Assembly: GCA_947474905.1 (NCBI GenBank) | Contig: CANJKQ010000078.1 | Location: 1 to 5,899, forward strand | DNA: 5,899 nt | Direction of reading: 5' to 3' | Source: Pseudomonadota bacterium | GTDB taxonomy: Bacteria; Pseudomonadota; Alphaproteobacteria; Sphingomonadales; Sphingomonadaceae | Shown: positions 4,622 to 5,899 of the stretch, in pieces | How the letters are laid out: each line of letters begins with the position of its first letter | How positions within the stretch are numbered: position 1 is the first letter of the stretch | The notes under the pieces: model-generated | Told to the model about the DNA's origin: nothing | Database searches by the model: none | The model's input: only the letters and a program-made list of their open reading frames with translations | Made by a program: the position numbers and the translations under genes

Positions 4622-5098
4622 ATGCTCAACCTCACTCCCACGCTCGAGCTCAAGGTGCTCGATCCGCGGCTGCACGACTGGGGCTTGCCGCGCTACCAGA
4701 CCGAGCTTTCTGCCGGCATCGATCTCCATGCCTGTCTTGACGCGCCGCTGACGCTGGAACCCCAGGCGCCGGCGGTGCTGATCCCCTCGGGCATCGCCGT
4801 GCTGATGAACGATCCCAACATGGTCGCTTTTCTGCTCGCGCGATCGGGGCTGGGGCACAAAAAGGGGCTGGTGCTGGGTCAGGCGGTCGGCACGATCGAT
4901 GCCGATTATGCCAACCAGATCTTCATTTCCGCGTGGCTGCGCAATCCGCCGGGCAGCGAGCCGCTGACCATCCAGCCCGGCGAGCGCATTGCCCAGCTTG
5001 TCTTCCTGCCCATCCTGCGCGCCCAATTCCGGCTGGTCGAGGACTTTGGCGCGACGACGGGGCGCGGGCTGGGCGGCTTTGGATCGACAGGGGTTTGA
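4622..5098 (+). CDS. dut: deoxyuridine 5'-triphosphate nucleotidohydrolase (dUTPase)
   Basis: Dut is a homotrimeric, Mg-dependent cytosolic enzyme that hydrolyses dUTP to dUMP and pyrophosphate. It keeps uracil out of DNA and supplies thymidylate synthesis. The 158 residues carry all five family motifs in order: AGIDLHA (31-37), ARSGLGHKKG (73-82), GTIDADYANQI (90-100) with catalytic Asp93 and uracil-stacking Tyr96, ERIAQLVFLP (121-130) and GRGLGGFGSTG (147-157) with the lid Phe153. KVLDPR near the N-terminus and GHKKGLVLG resemble the E. coli class. Departures are Ala73 where the family usually has Pro (PRSG), and Gln87 where E. coli has Asn. The ATG at 4622 is chosen by homology of the N-terminus. 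It has no purine-rich ribosome binding site, only a C-rich leader. The stop overlaps the next gene by 1 nt (TGATG). Confidence 0.94.
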   Translation: MLNLTPTLELKVLDPRLHDWGLPRYQTELSAGIDLHACLDAPLTLEPQAPAVLIPSGIAVLMNDPNMVAFLLARSGLGHKKGLVLGQAVGTIDADYANQIFISAWLRNPPGSEPLTIQPGERIAQLVFLPILRAQFRLVEDFGATTGRGLGGFGSTGV

Positions 5099-5535
5099 TG
5101 CCGGTCGCCGCGCTCCTCGCCCTGGCGCTGGCGGCCGATGCGCCGCCGCCAATGCCCGATTGGGCCGCGATGCCGCCGCTGCGCTATCTCCACGACCCCG
5201 ACATCACCCCGCCGATGACGGCGTTTGTGCGGGACGAGGTGAAGGCGGGCCGCTGCGTGCTGCCCCCGGCCTCTGGCTCTGGCCCTGGCCCTGCCACTCC
5301 CGCAGTGCCGGGGGCGGCGATGCCCGATGCGCGTATCAGCCTGACGGTGGATGTAGCGGTGCTGGTCAAGGCGGATGGCATGGTGGTCGCGACCATCCCG
5401 CACGCCATCCATTGCCCCACGGTCGAGCAATATGCCGCCGGGCTGGTCACCAACTTCACGCGCGACAATCTGGTGGCGCATGGCCCCGGCGAATTATGGT
5501 ATCGGACCAGCGTGACCTTTCGCTGGGTGCCCTAA
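5098..5535 (+). CDS. small probably exported protein with TonB-C-like C-terminus
   Basis: The specific function is not recognised. The 145-residue protein starts with a short hydrophobic stretch (3-13, AALLALALAAD-type) that may be a signal peptide, although the usual basic n-region is missing. A Ser/Gly/Pro/Ala linker follows at 56-73. The C-terminal part (80-145) reads as beta-strand, turn, helix, strand: VDVAVLVKADGMVVA, CPTVEQYAAGLV, then WYRTSVTFRW. This resembles the TonB C-terminal fold without the rest of TonB. Cys53 and Cys106 could form a disulfide in the periplasm. The start ATG shares its A with the dut stop, so the gene is probably translated by coupling with dut; GGGG lies just upstream. 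The fold assignment is inferred from pattern only. Confidence 0.7.
   Translation: MPVAALLALALAADAPPPMPDWAAMPPLRYLHDPDITPPMTAFVRDEVKAGRCVLPPASGSGPGPATPAVPGAAMPDARISLTVDVAVLVKADGMVVATIPHAIHCPTVEQYAAGLVTNFTRDNLVAHGPGELWYRTSVTFRWVP
5272..5295 (+). repeat. hexanucleotide tandem repeat in a coding linker
   Basis: Four 6-bp units TCTGGC, TCTGGC, CCTGGC, CCTGCC run head to tail and encode the Ser-Gly/Pro-Gly linker of the TonB-C-like protein. Unit-length changes would keep the frame, so the tract could vary in length between strains. Confidence 0.6.
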
Positions 5536-5565
5536 GGCTGAACCCGCGTGGATGCTGCCCCCGTG

Positions 5566-5899
5566 ATGCTGACTGACGCCGAGCTTGATCGCTATGCCCG
5601 CCAGATCATCCTGCGCGAAATTGGCGGCGCGGGCCAGGTGGCGCTGGCGCGCGCGCATGTCGCCATCATCGGTGCGGGCGGCATTGGATCGCCGGTTATC
5701 CAGTATCTGGCGGCAGCCGGGATCGGGCGGCTGACCATCATTGATGACGACCGCGTCGATGTGACCAATCTGCAGCGCCAGACGCTCTATGCGATGGATG
5801 ATGTGGGCACGGCCAAGGTCGCGGCGGCGCGCGCGGCGGTGGCGCGGCTGAACCCTGGAGTCGCGGTGGAGGGGGTGGCCGCGCGGATCGACGCCGCCA
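5566..5899 (+). CDS. MoeB/ThiF-family adenylyltransferase, 5' part (runs off the window)
   Basis: The first 111 codons of an E1-like enzyme are visible. Such proteins use ATP to adenylate the C-terminal glycine of a ubiquitin-fold sulfur carrier (MoaD for molybdopterin, ThiS for thiamine). YARQI (10-14) supplies Arg12. IIGAGGIGSP (34-43) is the nucleotide-binding loop. IIDDDRVDVTNLQRQ (58-72) has Asp60, Asn68 and Arg71, and GTAKV (81-85) has Lys84. With an offset of two these match Arg14, Asp62, Arg73 and Lys86 of E. coli MoeB. The zinc-binding cysteines and any rhodanese domain lie beyond the window, so moeB and thiF cannot be separated; the similarity looks closer to MoeB. The start is uncertain: ATG at 5566, GTG at 5563 and GTG at 5548 are all in frame. 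AAGG lies 10 nt before the GTG at 5548. The gene follows its neighbour by about 30 nt and probably belongs to the dut operon. Confidence 0.88.
   Translation, partial: MLTDAELDRYARQIILREIGGAGQVALARAHVAIIGAGGIGSPVIQYLAAAGIGRLTIIDDDRVDVTNLQRQTLYAMDDVGTAKVAAARAAVARLNPGVAVEGVAARIDAA

Noticed and set aside
4036..4740. Plus-strand open frame of 234 codons overlapping the 91-residue minus gene and dut
   Set aside because: It runs antisense to a frame with strong third-position bias and into dut in the wrong frame, and its translation is Arg/His-rich with no family character.

Overview
The window is GC-rich, with strong G/C preference at third codon positions, ATGA/TGATG gene overlaps and gene content typical of Alphaproteobacteria. 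The small-protein families and the coaBC–dut–ThiF/MoeB order suggest a sphingomonad (Sphingomonas-like). That placement is an inference from protein character, not a database result.

Left block (1–2355, + strand): the last codons of an unidentified gene, then a polytopic membrane protein with GT-C glycosyltransferase character, coaC and coaB. They are packed like an operon: a 3-nt gap, a 4-nt ATGA overlap and an 8-nt overlap. CoaC and CoaB together convert phosphopantothenate and cysteine to phosphopantetheine in coenzyme A synthesis. Most bacteria carry them as one fused CoaBC protein. Here the two halves lie in different frames, and removal of a single base would fuse them with a natural-looking linker.

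Middle block (2356–4621): a 354-bp gene-free stretch followed by a cluster of very small genes. On the minus strand are a CspA-type cold-shock protein, a 64-residue protein downstream of it, an 87-residue protein homologous to that 64-residue protein (20 of 56 aligned residues identical without gaps), and a 91-residue protein whose 5' end looks frameshifted. On the plus strand, divergent from csp, is another 87-residue conserved-looking protein. The csp leader holds a perfect 10-bp inverted repeat that covers its own Shine-Dalgarno sequence, and a perfect 12-bp-stem hairpin separates csp from the next small gene.

Right block (4622–5899, + strand): dut (dUTPase, E. coli-like class), a small probably exported protein with a TonB-C-like end, and the first 111 codons of a MoeB/ThiF-family adenylyltransferase. 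dut is commonly next to coaBC in proteobacteria, so the middle block may be an insertion into an ancestral coaBC–dut neighbourhood.

The observations most worth following are the csp leader structure, the paralogous small proteins on either side of csp, and the two places where one base separates a gene from an intact form (coaC/coaB and the 91-residue gene). No mobile element, CRISPR array, rRNA or tRNA was seen.
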